From contig NC_044030.1 in NCBI RefSeq assembly GCF_900496995.4, positions 16,056,851 to 16,120,850 on the forward strand: DNA of 64,000 nucleotides. Direction: 5' to 3'. Below are positions 15,101-26,800 of this stretch, piece after piece; the stretch's first letter is position 1; each line of letters opens with the position of its first letter. This DNA comes from Aquila chrysaetos chrysaetos. Its lineage: Eukaryota; Chordata; Aves; Accipitriformes; Accipitridae. The notes under the pieces are model-generated. The model was not told where the DNA came from and did not search any database. It was given only the letters and a program-made list of their open reading frames with translations. Made by a program: the position numbers and the translations under genes.

Positions 15101-18100
15101 ACAGACACTCGTACCAGACTGTTTCAAGTGGAGCTCAGGTTTGTCTAATGGTGACTACTGCCAAACAATTTACCCTACTTTGTGCCTAGAGCAATGCTTC
15201 AACCTTGCAGGAACACAGAGCACTCCTTTTTGTAGTAGAGAAACAGCCCAGCTACTGACTTGTGTTTCAGAGCACAAAGGATGTTGGTTGAGTAGCATTG
15301 AAAACGTTGACACAAAAATACATAAGCCTACATACAGTCCCCTCACTGGAGAGAGTAAGGACTTGTGTACAAGTTTCATGCACGCCGTTGATGTTTCTTC
15401 AGACTTACCCTGTTATAACTAATTCTGTTGTGCACACTATAATTAAGCATCCTCCTTTTCAGGCGATCCTCAAAGAACCGGCGCAAGGCTGAACGCAAGA
15501 GATACAGCTTGAAGGAGGGGAGTCCTTTTGAAGATATGGCCCTTCTGGAAGTCCTGGGAGAAAATGTTCGTGCTATTGAGACTGTGAAGGGTAGGACACT
15601 CGATCTTAATCCACTCCGCAGCTTGTGAGGACAGCTGAGGCAGTGTGCCCCCTCTTGTTCTTAATGGATATGTATGCTGGGGAGAGAAGCTGCCTGGTCC
15701 ATAAGACCATCTCTGTTGGACCTTGATTTAGTTCATCTGGCTCTGTACCTGGAAGAACACGTAATAGTGTGAGCTCTCCACATCTGAAGTTTGGGAGCAG
15801 AGAAGTGAGGCCTTGTCAAGTGATGCGACAGATTTGTCCCACATCTGTATTCAGGCACTGTAGGGGCTGGGTAGGGACAGAACCAGTTCTGATTTGCTGC
15901 TGCCCTTCCTGCGCTCTGATACCAGAGAAATACAGCTGTTTATTTAGCATACCTGTGTTAATTGCTATTAGTTGTGCTTCTGTTCCCTCCTGCAGGAGAC
16001 ATACACATCCTTCTGAAGCAGCTTGTGCTGTTTGGTTACGATGAGCAAGCTGGGGCACTACAGCAAGTCCTGGAAGAGGTTTTGCAGTTGATGGAGACCT
16101 CAATCCCAGAAGTCTGGACTCCAGACCTGCAGCAGAGTTCTGTCAACCTGGTCTGTGCTCACCCGCAATACCCATCACGACTGCTATACAATACCAAGTA
16201 TTTAGCAATATTTTCCATTCTCCAGCAAAGAGTCTGGAATCCTTGCCTGGCTTTCCAGATCTGCTTTTTTTCTGTAGAGGTCAAATAGATACTCTGTGCA
16301 GTACCTGCCAAGTCAGTACACTCTAGGTATGTACAACAGGTATAGCCTGCTGTGTCCCTTGCACTGAATGTCACGTTGGACATGATGAGGTCTCATAAGG
16401 CTTGTGTTACCTTGTCCTAGTGGTGACTTCTTTTCCTAAGCTCTATCTTCAGCAATTTGTAGAACATAGGAACACTGGGGGTTTTTTTTAGGCATGATGG
16501 TTTAAGTGTTAGCATAGCTTTTATGTACTGGAGTAGTTCATGGTTGTCTGACCTATGGTGTGAAGTGAAAAGCTACCAGACTGCTCTGTTTAGTCTGAAC
16601 CAGTATATCATAAGGAGTATATTGCAAAAAGAAGGGTTATGTCAGGCTTCTAAGCTTCAGCTTAATGCAGAATAAGGAAATCACGAGGGCTGCACTTAGT
16701 TCCCTTCCAAAGTAAAAGTCTTTATTTCTAATAAGTAGTTTCTGAGCATTTATGGTGAACACAAGATATTCCCCAGTATCTTCTCCCTAACTACTAGTTA
16801 GCGAGACTCATAAGGACAGATTAAAACGGTTTTATGTGACAGGGAGCCGAGAGTCTCAAATGAACTTTAAATATTGCTGGCACTGTAATGAAAGAAGTCA
16901 TGCCAAGTAATGACACTTACAGTGCTGTGAAGAAGTAGGTGCTGAGATAAGGGTTCTGTGTCCTGAGAAGCTGTGCAAAAGCAGTTGTCTCTTTCTGCCT
17001 CTGTGTTAACTTTTCTGAGACATTACTGGGCTTTGATTGCATATTCTTGATCACTTTGGACTGTGAGTCTCCTGTAGGCAGCTGCTTCTGCTTTTGGAGA
17101 CTAACAGCAGAGTTTGTAGGTGTCCCTGCTCTTAGCCTTGCTTTGTGCAGGCTGGAACATGGGTATTGCTTCTTCATACAGGTCCTGGGACCCAATTCAA
17201 CTGCAAACAGCATTATGGCTGCCTATCAGCAGAAGAGGATGATGACTCCTGTTGTACAAGGTTAGTTGAGGCTCTGAGTGAGATGTGGGTGTGAAATGTC
17301 AGTGAGGTCAGTGGGCTTTGAGGCTCTGCAATCGTTGCTACCTGTCAACAGATGTAGCATTTATTCAGTTGTAGGAGCTTATTGCTTTTCTTTATGGTGT
17401 ACCCTCCCACCTTGTGGCAAGTCAGAAGCCTTCTTAATAAGGTTTTATTTGCTCTGAAATCCTGTGCTAAAACCACCATCTGAATTGTACTCCTGGCTTC
17501 CTGTGTGTGTAGTGTCTGTATGTTGTGAGGGAATTGGAAGTCCGATTTCTTAGGGAATGTGTTAGATGATTCTGCTTGTAATTTACCTGCTGAATTTTTC
17601 TATCTGGCTTTGGCAGCCAGGCCAGGCTACAGTCTGTCATGGTGCTTTGCCACCCTGAAGTCCTTGCAGCTAATACAAACTTAGGGCTGAGAGACCTAGT
17701 AAGGGCTGGTCCCATCTCCCCTCTGTCTTCCCTCTTCCCCACTAGTCCTACAGTCTCTTCCCCTACTAGTCCTGGCACTGCCTGGAGAAATCCTCTAATA
17801 AACCTCTAGATGCAGCCTGCCTATTGCCATTTGCCAGGGCTGGCACCAGAGAAAACCTTATGCCTCTTATTCACACTTATCAGAGCCAGCTAGCTGTTGT
17901 GTATGATGTCCCAGTTATTGGTGAATGAACGCAGTTCTGCTTTATGCCATTGATTGTTGCCTCCTCGTTCTGAACACTTAATGGAGAGGAGACTTGATTT
18001 GCCCCAGAGATGTATTTCTGTAAGCAGTTCTACTGGGGGCACTCTTCTGTCCAGGCTGGTGGTCAGTCACTAAAGGGAAGTGTTACATGTTAGAGACTTC

Positions 18101-18269
18101 ATAGTGTCCTTTGAGGTAAAGAAAAGTAAACTTAGTTGACAGCTCCTGAGGAAACCATACTGTTATGCTCTGTTCTGACACTTGTCCTATTTGCCTTTCA
18201 GATCCAGAATTACTTATTCCACCAAAACTCAGTAAAAATCTACAGTGGAAATTGCATCTTCTCCAATAA
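182..18269 (+). CDS. ELP1: Elongator complex protein 1, 3' part of gene (24 exons)
   Basis: Scaffold subunit of the Elongator complex, which modifies wobble uridines of tRNAs in the cytoplasm. The gene enters from the left edge. Coding exons I can place: 182-364, 1171-1277, 1781-1884, 2708-2761, 2863-2968, 3537-3652, 4402-4475, 5111-5189, 5450-5529, 6417-6557, 7637-7722, 8302-8450, 9310-9433, 9896-9993, 10190-10391, 11778-11839, 12329-12391, 12510-12570, 13391-13504, 14197-14308, 15463-15590, 15996-16150, 17182-17260, 18202-18269 (TAA). All phases join, giving 847 residues, roughly human residue 487 to the end. Exon sizes imply human exons 14-37. Conserved stretches include [45 protein letters not shown] and [11 protein letters not shown]. 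The part here covers the end of the WD40 propellers, the helical TPR-like region, and the basic patch [12 protein letters not shown] near the C-terminus, known in the family for tRNA binding and nuclear localisation. The intron after 5189 has a GC donor; those after 7722, 8450 and 16150 have weak GTCT donors. No lesion seen. Confidence 0.97.
4066..4250 (-). repeat. CR1 LINE 3'-end fragment in an ELP1 intron
   Basis: The stretch reads like the reverse complement of a CR1 3' end: a cagaatgg start, then acctctggag, then a 'gcccaacatcctcctcagagcaggg' type motif that matches the usual bird CR1 tail. It is diverged and short. It lies in the intron before the 74-nt ELP1 exon. Confidence 0.5.
4402..4475 (+). 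other. ELP1: ELP1 exon matching human exon 20 (74 nt)
   Basis: This 74-nt exon encodes [20 protein letters not shown] plus KWLD. Its length and sequence match human ELP1 exon 20, the exon skipped in familial dysautonomia. Its donor reads CAG|gtaaat, whereas I recall the human donor as CAA|gtaagt. The bird site therefore has the stronger base at -1 and a weaker base at +5. The acceptor is cattatag|ATG. Confidence 0.9.
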
Positions 18270-18912
18270 CTAAAAGGTGGAATCCCAGTGGACTCTGAAC
18301 TGTAACTTTTCATGTAATTTCATTACATCTTGACAGAAACCATTGTTGTCCTGGCATTTCTAATACACTGTTCTTAGGGCTGTGCAAGTGAAGGGTCCCT
18401 CCACCTGATATAACTGTGATGTGTATGGCATCACGCGAATGGGGACAGCCACTCACGTCCCACTGCAGAGGTGGTTTGTGAGGTTGGGGATTAACAGGGT
18501 GTGCAGCTCTGAATGCTGCTGGCTGAATCCAGCATCTCCCACCACTGTTCCCTCCCTTCTGGATGAAGCAACCCCACCAGTGTTGGATGGGCTGTTTTCT
18601 CTGCCTTTGCTCCCTCCTGCCATGATGACAGGTCACATTTTAAGCAATTCGGCCTGGTTTAGAGATCTCACCAGTAAGTATGTACCAATAGCAAATTGGT
18701 GTAGTTGCTAAACAGATGAGTTGTGTTTTCTCTGTTGAAGCTGGATGCTGGTAATACCTAACACCAGATTTTCATCAGAATCACTTTGTTACGTCAGAGT
18801 GAACCCTGCAGTACCAACAGCTGTTACTGTCCTGAAAGTGTGCCTCTTTGCACCAGGGAGATCTTGGCTAGAGGAAAACATGAATAAAAGCAAGGGGGGG
18901 AGGGGTGGGGGA
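18270..18912 (+). terminator. ELP1: ELP1 3' UTR with poly(A) signal and G-rich tract
   Basis: After the TAA at 18267-18269 the first AATAAA on the plus strand is at 18883-18888. It is followed at once by a G-rich run (18891-18911), the kind of downstream element that helps cleavage. I infer a 3' UTR of about 0.6 kb. No other AATAAA was noticed between the stop and this site. Confidence 0.6.
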
Positions 18913-20784
18913 TGTCAGTGTCACAGACTGCTGGGTAATACTACCCTAATTATCTGAGTTTAAAGAAGATGAGCTAATGCTGCTCCATGGCGCTGACAGA
19001 TCAGCAGCTCTACCCTGATTATGCTATTCACTACAGAACTGTTTCAGCTGGAAACTGATCTAACCTCGTACCTGAGAATTAGGTTTTACTCCAGCATACT
19101 TCTGCGATCTGTCTCGAAGTAACAGCAGTAGTCCTGGGAGCAGAGGAAGGGGACAAGACTGGAAACCCTTTCAGGGGTAGCAGCCCCTCTGTCTCTCAGT
19201 TAATTTTGGCCTGGCAGCTGCTGTGTTCAATGCAAGCCTTTTCAGTTAGGTGCTGTGGAAAAATGCCAAGACAAACAAGGCGCTTCCTGGCTGTTGAAAA
19301 TACCTAATGACACACCAATGGGCTGTGATCTGCTGCACGATGTTACTATGTGTCTGGTGCTGCAGATCATTGTTTTTGTGATGCAAGAACTCCATCATAT
19401 TTGATTAGCCATGTGGGCTTGCGCTCTATGTGCTATGCTGGCATGGGGTTGTTGGAGTGGAGGGGTAAAACAATCCTTTGTCAGTGTTGCATGAAGCATT
19501 GAGGTGGTCTTATTTCCAGCTGTTCCAAGTTACGTGGCCTGTTCCGGGTGGTGTGGCGATGGCTTAAGCCTGTTGTCAAGTACTGTGACTAGGCTGGAAA
19601 GAGATTCTCCAAGAGTAAAGCCTTGAGATGGCAAAACACATGAAAGGCTGCACAGGGTAGGAGTGTTTTACTGGATCTGGGTCTTCAAAATGGTAGCAGA
19701 ACGTAGTCCAAGATGAAATACAGAAGCCATTTTTCAGATCTGGAGAAAGGAGTGATGAAGACTGCAGCCCTTTGCAGGGTATGGAGGGCTCTGGCCCTGC
19801 AGTTGAAATGCGACACCCAACACCACTAATTCCTGACATTCCTAAATCCGATGCCAGGAAACGCTGAGGTCTTGCGCAGCCTAATATATTGTCTAGAAAG
19901 AGATCCCTCTTTAAAGAACCCAAGAAAAGGTAGAACTACTGCCGGCTTACTGAGGATTCATGCTTGTCCCTAAACACAGCAGTTCCTTTAATGTATGTAT
20001 ATGGGGTTTTCTGCTTTTCCATCATGGTGATGGTCAAAACTGAATACCCTCTGGTCTTAGACATGTTTTCCTGTTCTGCCATGAAGGCAAAATTACTTTA
20101 AATCTGCCATCCAGGTGGAAGATCAGTCTTCTAAATCATTCATCTGGTAATTCATCACTGAAGTCCATTGTCTACCCCTACCACGCTACCTCCTGAGTGA
20201 ATTTTGACTAAGGAGCAGTAGAGCTGGAAGAAGAACCTAGTGTCTGTGAGCCTCCAGGGGGGATGTCCTGCTTTCTACTTCTGCTGTTGTGAACCTTAGC
20301 TTCTTTTCTGCAGTAGCCAGCAGTCTGCTTTCCCTTGATTTCTACTAGGATGCTCTTTTGCTGACTTAGTGATGCACGTCATCTTGAAATATATTCTGCC
20401 TTACCTGCTGTCTTTACAGCCATACTGAATTTGCTGTTCTGAGTTCTGTGGATGCTCTTATAAATGGATGTAGTTACCAGGAATTGAAGTAAGCCATTAA
20501 TGCAGAAATATGGAGTTAGCTTAAGAAATGTCCCAATTTCTGAGCAAATGTGGTGGTATGGAAGCCTGATCCTCTTGTTAGAGTAGAAGTTTGTCACCTG
20601 TCTGCTGTCTAGCTTCATTAAATACAAAAGGAAGAAACCTGTTCCAGGCACACAGTATCACAAAAATAATACAACTGTAGCAGAAGTCTCTTAATTATAG
20701 CAAGGGGATGGAAGGGAGGTGCTCTTGAATTGATTCAGGTACCCTTTGTTAGCACCAGTCTTTCTAAGGCACCCAGTGTCTTCC
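18913..20784. other. Spacer between ELP1 and ACTL7A
   Basis: About 1.9 kb between the inferred ELP1 poly(A) site and the ACTL7A stop codon. It should contain the ACTL7A 3' UTR on the minus strand near its right end. I recognise no exon, RNA gene or repeat family here, and the short open frames have no protein-like features. Confidence 0.5.
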
Positions 20785-22053
20785 TCAGAAGCACTTCTTA
20801 AAAATGCAGGAAGGACCGTGTTCTTCATATTCACTCCTGTAAACCCAGAGCTCCTGGAAAGAGTGGAGTGAGGCCAGAATAGACCCACCAATCCAGACAG
20901 AAGACTTTCTCTGAGGGGACGCAGCTGTGGTGAGGTTGTCATTGGGGCACAGCCTGGCTAGTTCCATCTGGAAGCGGTCAGCAAAGCCCTCCATCATAGT
21001 GCTGCCCCCGCACAGCAGGACATTCCCCATCATTTTTTTGTTGACACCAGCATCACACTTCTTGAGACAGGTGAGCGTCAGCTGCAAAAGCCCTGGCTGC
21101 TGTGAGCCAAGTAAGGCTGGTTTGAAGAGCGCTTCAGCACAAAGGAATCTCTCCTTGCCTACAGTGACAAGGTGTCCATCCGGCAGCTCGTAATCCATTT
21201 GTTGTTTCTGAACAACCAAACTCAAGTCCTGTGTAAGGTCCAGAGAAGTGTAACAACACTTCTCCTTGAGATCCTGTACAATGTTTAGCTGGTGTTCTGT
21301 GAATGCATTTCCAGACTCATTTAGTAACTGCATGAGATAACGTGTGATGTCCAAGCCAGCATAATCTACTCTCCCAGTGATGCTACGTATAACATAACCT
21401 TCATAGATGGGAACCACATGTGAAGCACCATGGCCACTTTCCACCACGAGGGCTGAGGTTTTTCCATAAGAGTACATGGCTAAACGGGACTGGTACGCAA
21501 TGTGGATGGCAGGCATGTGAAATCCTTCGAACATCATCTCAGCATATCTCTCCTTGTCAGTGATGGAACACAGGGGAGGCACTGATACCAGAACAGCATG
21601 GTCCTCTGGCTGAATCTTCATCTCTGTCTCATAAATACACTCCAACGTATCTTGGACACAGTTCCAGTCCAGCACTATGCCATGTCTTACTGGGTTGATG
21701 GGTGTTAAGGTTATGTTGCTATTCTGAAGCTTTCTTCCAAGAAAGGTTTCTTTTTGAAAGCTCCCAGTCTCCTGTATGGGCTTACCAACTGTAGATGAAA
21801 CAATGTAGGAAGGCCATGGGTCCCCTGCAAAGCCACACTTGAAGTAGCCTGTGCCAATGTCTATGACTACTGCTTTAGTTTCCTTCATTGCCTCAAGCCT
21901 ACCCTGGGTCGTGGGTACGCGGCTGTCTCTTAGAGGCTTCAAAGGGCTTGCATCTGCTGCTGCTGTTCCTGTAGACCTTTCCTGTACAGCTGTGACTGCA
22001 TACAGTGAGTGCTGGACTTGCTTCTTGGTAGCATTGCCCTGCAACCACCCCAC
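20785..22053 (-). CDS. ACTL7A: Actin-like protein 7A, single exon
   Basis: Intact intronless frame of 422 residues, close to human ACTL7A (435). The actin fold is evident: phosphate loop DIGTGYFKCGFAG (about residues 65-77), RHGIVLDW, HIAYQSRLAMYSYGKTS, the second phosphate loop region ESGHGASHVVPIYEGY, the LLCGGSTMMEGF strand, WIGGSILASL and an actin-type terminal KCF. The ESGHG motif replaces actin's DSGDG; I recall the same change in mammalian ACTL7A, so it is a family trait, not damage. The C-terminal EYEEHGP also fits ACTL7A better than ACTL7B. A start at Met56 (MKETKAVV) would give an actin-sized protein, but the family has an N-terminal extension, so I kept the long start. In mammals this is a testis protein of the sperm head. 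Convergent with ELP1, the human arrangement. Confidence 0.88.
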   Translation of the reverse strand: MGWLQGNATKKQVQHSLYAVTAVQERSTGTAAADASPLKPLRDSRVPTTQGRLEAMKETKAVVIDIGTGYFKCGFAGDPWPSYIVSSTVGKPIQETGSFQKETFLGRKLQNSNITLTPINPVRHGIVLDWNCVQDTLECIYETEMKIQPEDHAVLVSVPPLCSITDKERYAEMMFEGFHMPAIHIAYQSRLAMYSYGKTSALVVESGHGASHVVPIYEGYVIRSITGRVDYAGLDITRYLMQLLNESGNAFTEHQLNIVQDLKEKCCYTSLDLTQDLSLVVQKQQMDYELPDGHLVTVGKERFLCAEALFKPALLGSQQPGLLQLTLTCLKKCDAGVNKKMMGNVLLCGGSTMMEGFADRFQMELARLCPNDNLTTAASPQRKSSVWIGGSILASLHSFQELWVYRSEYEEHGPSCIFKKCF

Positions 22054-22126
22054 CTCAGGTCAGCACAAGCAGCAGATGCATGCCTGGAGCCCTGGTGGCA
22101 GTGATTCTACTGATGCCACTGACTTA

Positions 22127-22134
22127 TGACATCA
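22127..22134. promoter_or_regulatory. CRE-like site upstream of ACTL7A
   Basis: TGACATCA, one base from the CRE palindrome TGACGTCA, about 75-80 bases upstream of the chosen ACTL7A start codon. Many post-meiotic testis genes are driven by CREM through such sites. This is a motif match only, with no TATA box identified. Confidence 0.3.
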
Positions 22135-23670
22135 CACATAGGTTTGCCCCTCAGAAACAGGTGCTCCACCTGCAAGTGTGTGACAATCATGACTTAAGAC
22201 AGCTGCACACCATTTCTATATGGATGGATGCAGGTGTTTGTGCTTCACTTTGATCTGCTCTGACAGGTACTAAAAAAGGACACTCACCCAGATGTGATGG
22301 GCCATGGGGCACAAACAGTGTGTTTAAGTGTGAAGCAGTGCGGCTTTCCATTCTGGCCTGCATCTGCCATGTGAGGAAGACCACGGTTCTCCAACATTTG
22401 CAACTGTTCTTGGTCCAGTATAGTTCCTGTTGCTAAGCATTAGCACTACTTCACCTCTGGGGCCAAGTAAAGCCCTGGTCTGACTGTGTCAAGAGTGAAT
22501 TCCTAGACTGGCTGTGCTTTTGTCATTGTTTCTCTTTTTTTTTAAGTTTTGCTTTCTAAATTAAGGCATAGTATTACTAACATCAGCAAAAACTAGTGTG
22601 ACTGGTGTTTGAAATTAGGCCACAGCCAACCCCTCACCCTTACTGTCCCCCATTCCACCACAGGAACATCTCTGTTCTTTTCCAGCAAGAGGTCACTGTC
22701 TGCCCCGTCAGAGTGTGTGTAATAACATACTGCTGCATTGGGGCACAGAAGAAGAGTTCACCCTGTCCCCACAGAATATGTTATCAGGAGTTATGAACAG
22801 CATTTTACTTGTGTAACAAAAGCTCTGTGTGGTCTTTTACTGAAAGCCATTTCACCCAGAGGGCATCTTAACAAGTCAAAGCCGGGCTTAGAATGAAATT
22901 GAACTCTACAAACCAGTTCCGGACCCAGAAACAGATTTTTATTACTACTGCTCTGCTGCCTATCTGGGAGTTCATATCGTGAGGACAATCAAATGATAGA
23001 AGCTCACCAAAATCCCAATGTGGAGAAATAGGGCAGCATTAAACAACACAATTTCTGTACCAACTGCAACATACACAGCCAAGCAACTGCAAACCTTAAT
23101 AGTTTATTACTCTGGGGAGCAGTAAAGCTGGTCCCTGCATATTATATATGTATTTTTATATACAAATGATTAAATACATCCCTGTACATGAAAGAGATAG
23201 GCTGCCCCTCTTGGAGCCTGGCACCCTGGTGAGGGGTGATGCCTGCTCCATAGCCAAGGGGAAGTGCAGCAGCACTGAAATCTTCAAGCCATGCTGTGGC
23301 ACAGCAAAGAGGGGACACTGTAGCTGATGCTCCTTCCCATACACTCTGAGCACATTCCTTTGACAGTTTTGCTGTCTGCCACACCAGCCTCTGCAACATT
23401 ACCACTTCAGAGAAACTTAAGGCAGAAGACACTGAGAAAGAAGACACTGAGGCTGGTGACAGGCAGAAGACATCAAGAGAAAGACCTCTAAATCATTGTT
23501 CCTTTCCTTTCTCAGTAGAAACCTAGATCTGGGCTCAATGCCTCATCTTCTGAATTAAAATAAATCCTTTCGTCCAAACAAGACACTTGTTCCAGACTTC
23601 GGTTCGCATACAGATTAGTGTGGCAGTACCACAACAAAGCTGCAAACACACCTTCCGTTTCAGAAGTCAC
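22135..23670. other. Spacer between ACTL7A and APTX; synteny joint
   Basis: About 1.5 kb between the 5' side of ACTL7A and the APTX poly(A) signal. I see no gene. ACTL7B, the usual mammalian neighbour of ACTL7A, was not found. The genes on the two sides map to different arms of human chromosome 9, so a rearrangement joint should lie here. No retroelement was recognised at the joint. Confidence 0.5.
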
Positions 23671-23860
23671 TTTATTTTATGTCAGGGGCAGGGGTTTGTC
23701 TAAGTTATTACAAAGTTAATATGCTGCTTTTCCAGGCTACTTTTTCCCACATTACATTTGTCATTCCAGTTAACAAAAAACATACGTGTCCACTAACATT
23801 TCGAGGTGTTTGTTTTAGCCTGAAATCTGAAGACAGGTTGTAAGATGATTTTTTGCGAAG
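23671..23860 (-). terminator. APTX: APTX 3' UTR and poly(A) signal
   Basis: On the minus strand, AATAAA lies at 23676-23671, about 185 bases after the APTX stop codon. This is the nearest canonical signal, so the short 3' UTR is a reasonable guess. Confidence 0.6.
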
Positions 23861-26800
23861 TCATTTTGGCGAATGTTTCCCGAGATGTTCCTTTAACTGT
23901 GGGATAGTGGACAGCTGTTTTTTGCAACGATGGCACCTGAGGGGCAATTTGAGAAGTTCAGAGACATGATCTTTCACCATCACTTTTCCCTTGCTTCTTA
24001 CCATCTCTATCACATCTGAAAAAAAAAAAAAAGAGACCAGAGGTATTGGGACCATGTAGCGTCATGAAACTCATGACACTGCAGAATCTCTGCACCCTGC
24101 TTCATATGCACAGCATGTCACCACTGCCTTCTAATTTAAACCAGTCACAAAATTCGGTTGACTTGTACTTAGTGCTGTTCCCCAATATCTGAAATTACAT
24201 AAAACCTTTCACTTATTACTACAGAACTCATGGCTTACACATTTTTTTGGAAAAAAAGCCCCAAGCCAGAACCCACAAGCAGGATTACATGTAATGTAAT
24301 ACCTTTTCTAATCATTACCTTGGGAGTTTAAGAAGTAGTCTGTAGTAAAAGAGTTCCAGTGCTTTTTGGTTTTCAGGGCCGGAGAATCAAAATCCTGGCT
24401 GATTACATGCAAATGTAGCTGACTGAAACAAACACACACATTACGTAGACAAGAGAGAAGAAGAATGCTAATGCTCAAAGTTCTTTTGCAGCAGTTATCA
24501 GTTGCAAACATGATTCAGCAGTATCGGGCTGCCAGCCTTATGGGTCTGTCTTACCATGTCTGACCCATAGTCCTGTGACAGAAGAAACCCAGTATGTTCT
24601 GGAAGCACTGTCTCATGCCGAGTGTTTCACTTAAAAGAGTCAAGATCACTAGTCTGCGTATTCCATTGGCCCCTAACTACAGTCTGTATTCCTCCTAGTT
24701 TCCAAAAAGGCAGAGATAGTGGTTTTAATAAACCAAAGGTTTAAACTTCTTAGAGTGCTTGAATGGGACTTGATGAGTGACTCAAAGCTTCATCCAAGAA
24801 CTGGAGAACAACTTAGAACGCTGACTGCAATACCCACAGGCACTTGGATGCTCTAAGATCTGGACTTCCTTACACACAAGACTCAAATCCTAGCTCATAC
24901 CAGGCAGGACATGATAGGCTTAAGAGTCACTCTCCGATCCCGGATCGGTGCCCTGGGAGGAGGGATGCCCTGGCACTTGGCCATTGGCAGCACCACCTCT
25001 GTGGCTGGGACTGGACCACAGGCGTACCACAGCCCCAGCTATAGACCTCTGCTAGGGGAACCCAACAGCATTTCCCACCGGACCCAAGACGATGGTGTAG
25101 CCCATCGACATCTACACAGCAGTGTATGCACAGCTGCACTGAAAGGACTTGGACACCAAATTGTTTGTAGCCTTCAGGAGGATTAGTTGTTCTTTAGCAA
25201 TACCAGATCACGTTACAGATTTAGCCCCAAATCTGTATAACCGAACAACAGGGTCTCCACCTGATGACTCATCAAGGTCTTACCTCATACTGGGGATAGC
25301 ATGGTAACCCAGTCTGAACTCCAGACCCTCTCTGGCAGGGCACTGTTGTATCACTTTTTGCCCAACAGCATGCATATGTTCCAGGAGTTCAAGATGGTCT
25401 CTGGTGACTAACTTCAGGCTTGAAATGGGGTCCCATGGTAAGACAAGCCAGTGGTAACGTGCTTTGGGATATTTATCCTTGATGACTACAGTCTTTTCAT
25501 CTTTGTAAACCTTGCAAAACAAATAACTAGATTATTTACTGATTGAAAGTTAAATCTCTTATTCCTATAAGCACTTTATTTAGTGGATTTTGAGATGTTA
25601 TCCATCTGCATGTCCCATTGCAGTTGCAGAAGTCCCTAAGCACACGTATGTGTTGCTAGTGCAACTGGGGCTGCCAGGAAAAAAGCCAGGAAAGATTACT
25701 AGATGGGGAAAAATATCAAGCAGTAGAGCATTCCACTTCAAGGAGGACTTCTGCTTGAACTAAGCTGGTCCAGGATATGCACCCTCTTCCATACCATGCA
25801 CCAGGCAGCTCCGGAGAGATGTTCCAGCATCCCTCTTTATATACTTTAAGGGAAAAGCCTTCTACACCAACCATTGCTACAAGTGGATATGAACTCTCTT
25901 GAAAATCACCTGGACTCAGATACCAGTGAGATCTGGGAAACTCTACTTCCATCAGGCTACATTCAAGCTTTTCAGTCACTGAAACAAAAATCATGGTACT
26001 GTGCTCAATATAAAGCACGTAGGAATGCACTGGACTGCCTCATCCTTCGCAGATTTCTGGAGTGAAACGCAAGTCTCAGAGGTGCTACAAATAGTGTGCT
26101 CAGCGCTGCAGACTGGCACCTGCTTTACAAAAACATTCAAGTCTGAGCTATTTCAGTTCATGCTACCCAATGTGCTACTTTGTAAGATCACTCACAAAAA
26201 GAACAGATTCCTGTCTATCCTGCCCTTCTTCCTGTTTTTATTTTGTTTTGCCTTTTGCAACAATTTGATGCAGCTGATGAAGAGAAACAGTAGCAAAGCA
26301 TGTGGAGCACAGGGGGAATAAGTGCCCTGGCAATAAAAATCTGTCAGGTTCTGAAGCAGAAACTGTTGTGCTGTGTTTGTGATCTCTTAGCAGTGCGTGT
26401 ATTGGTTAGAGATGGATGGTGTCTTTGTCATCTTTGCTAATTACTCTCCCATGTTTATATACAGAGCTAATCAGTCTTGCTCTACAGGAAGGAAGATTAA
26501 AATTTTATCAGCACACAAATCATAGGACTGATTCTTTCAGCAGCAGGACTAGTTGATGCTGTCATATTTTTATATAGATACATTAGTGTCTGCATATGCA
26601 ACCAGTGGGAATGGGATCATGATCAAGTGTTTTCAGAAGAAATAAATATTGCCCTTTATTTAATATTTGATTAAAAAGCAAAGATAGGGGTTCTATTTTT
26701 TGTGTATTTGGTTCAGAACCACAACTAATAAAGCTAACACTAAGTCACAAACAGTTACTTAGTAAGTTTGTACTTACTAAGTTACAAACAGTAACAGAAG

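Noticed and set aside
22135-23670. A search for ACTL7B or another gene between ACTL7A and APTX
   Set aside because: No actin motif or other conserved protein text was found on either strand.
24844-25186. Two overlapping plus-strand open frames in an APTX intron
   Set aside because: No recognisable motif, antisense to APTX, and no sign of splice or promoter context.
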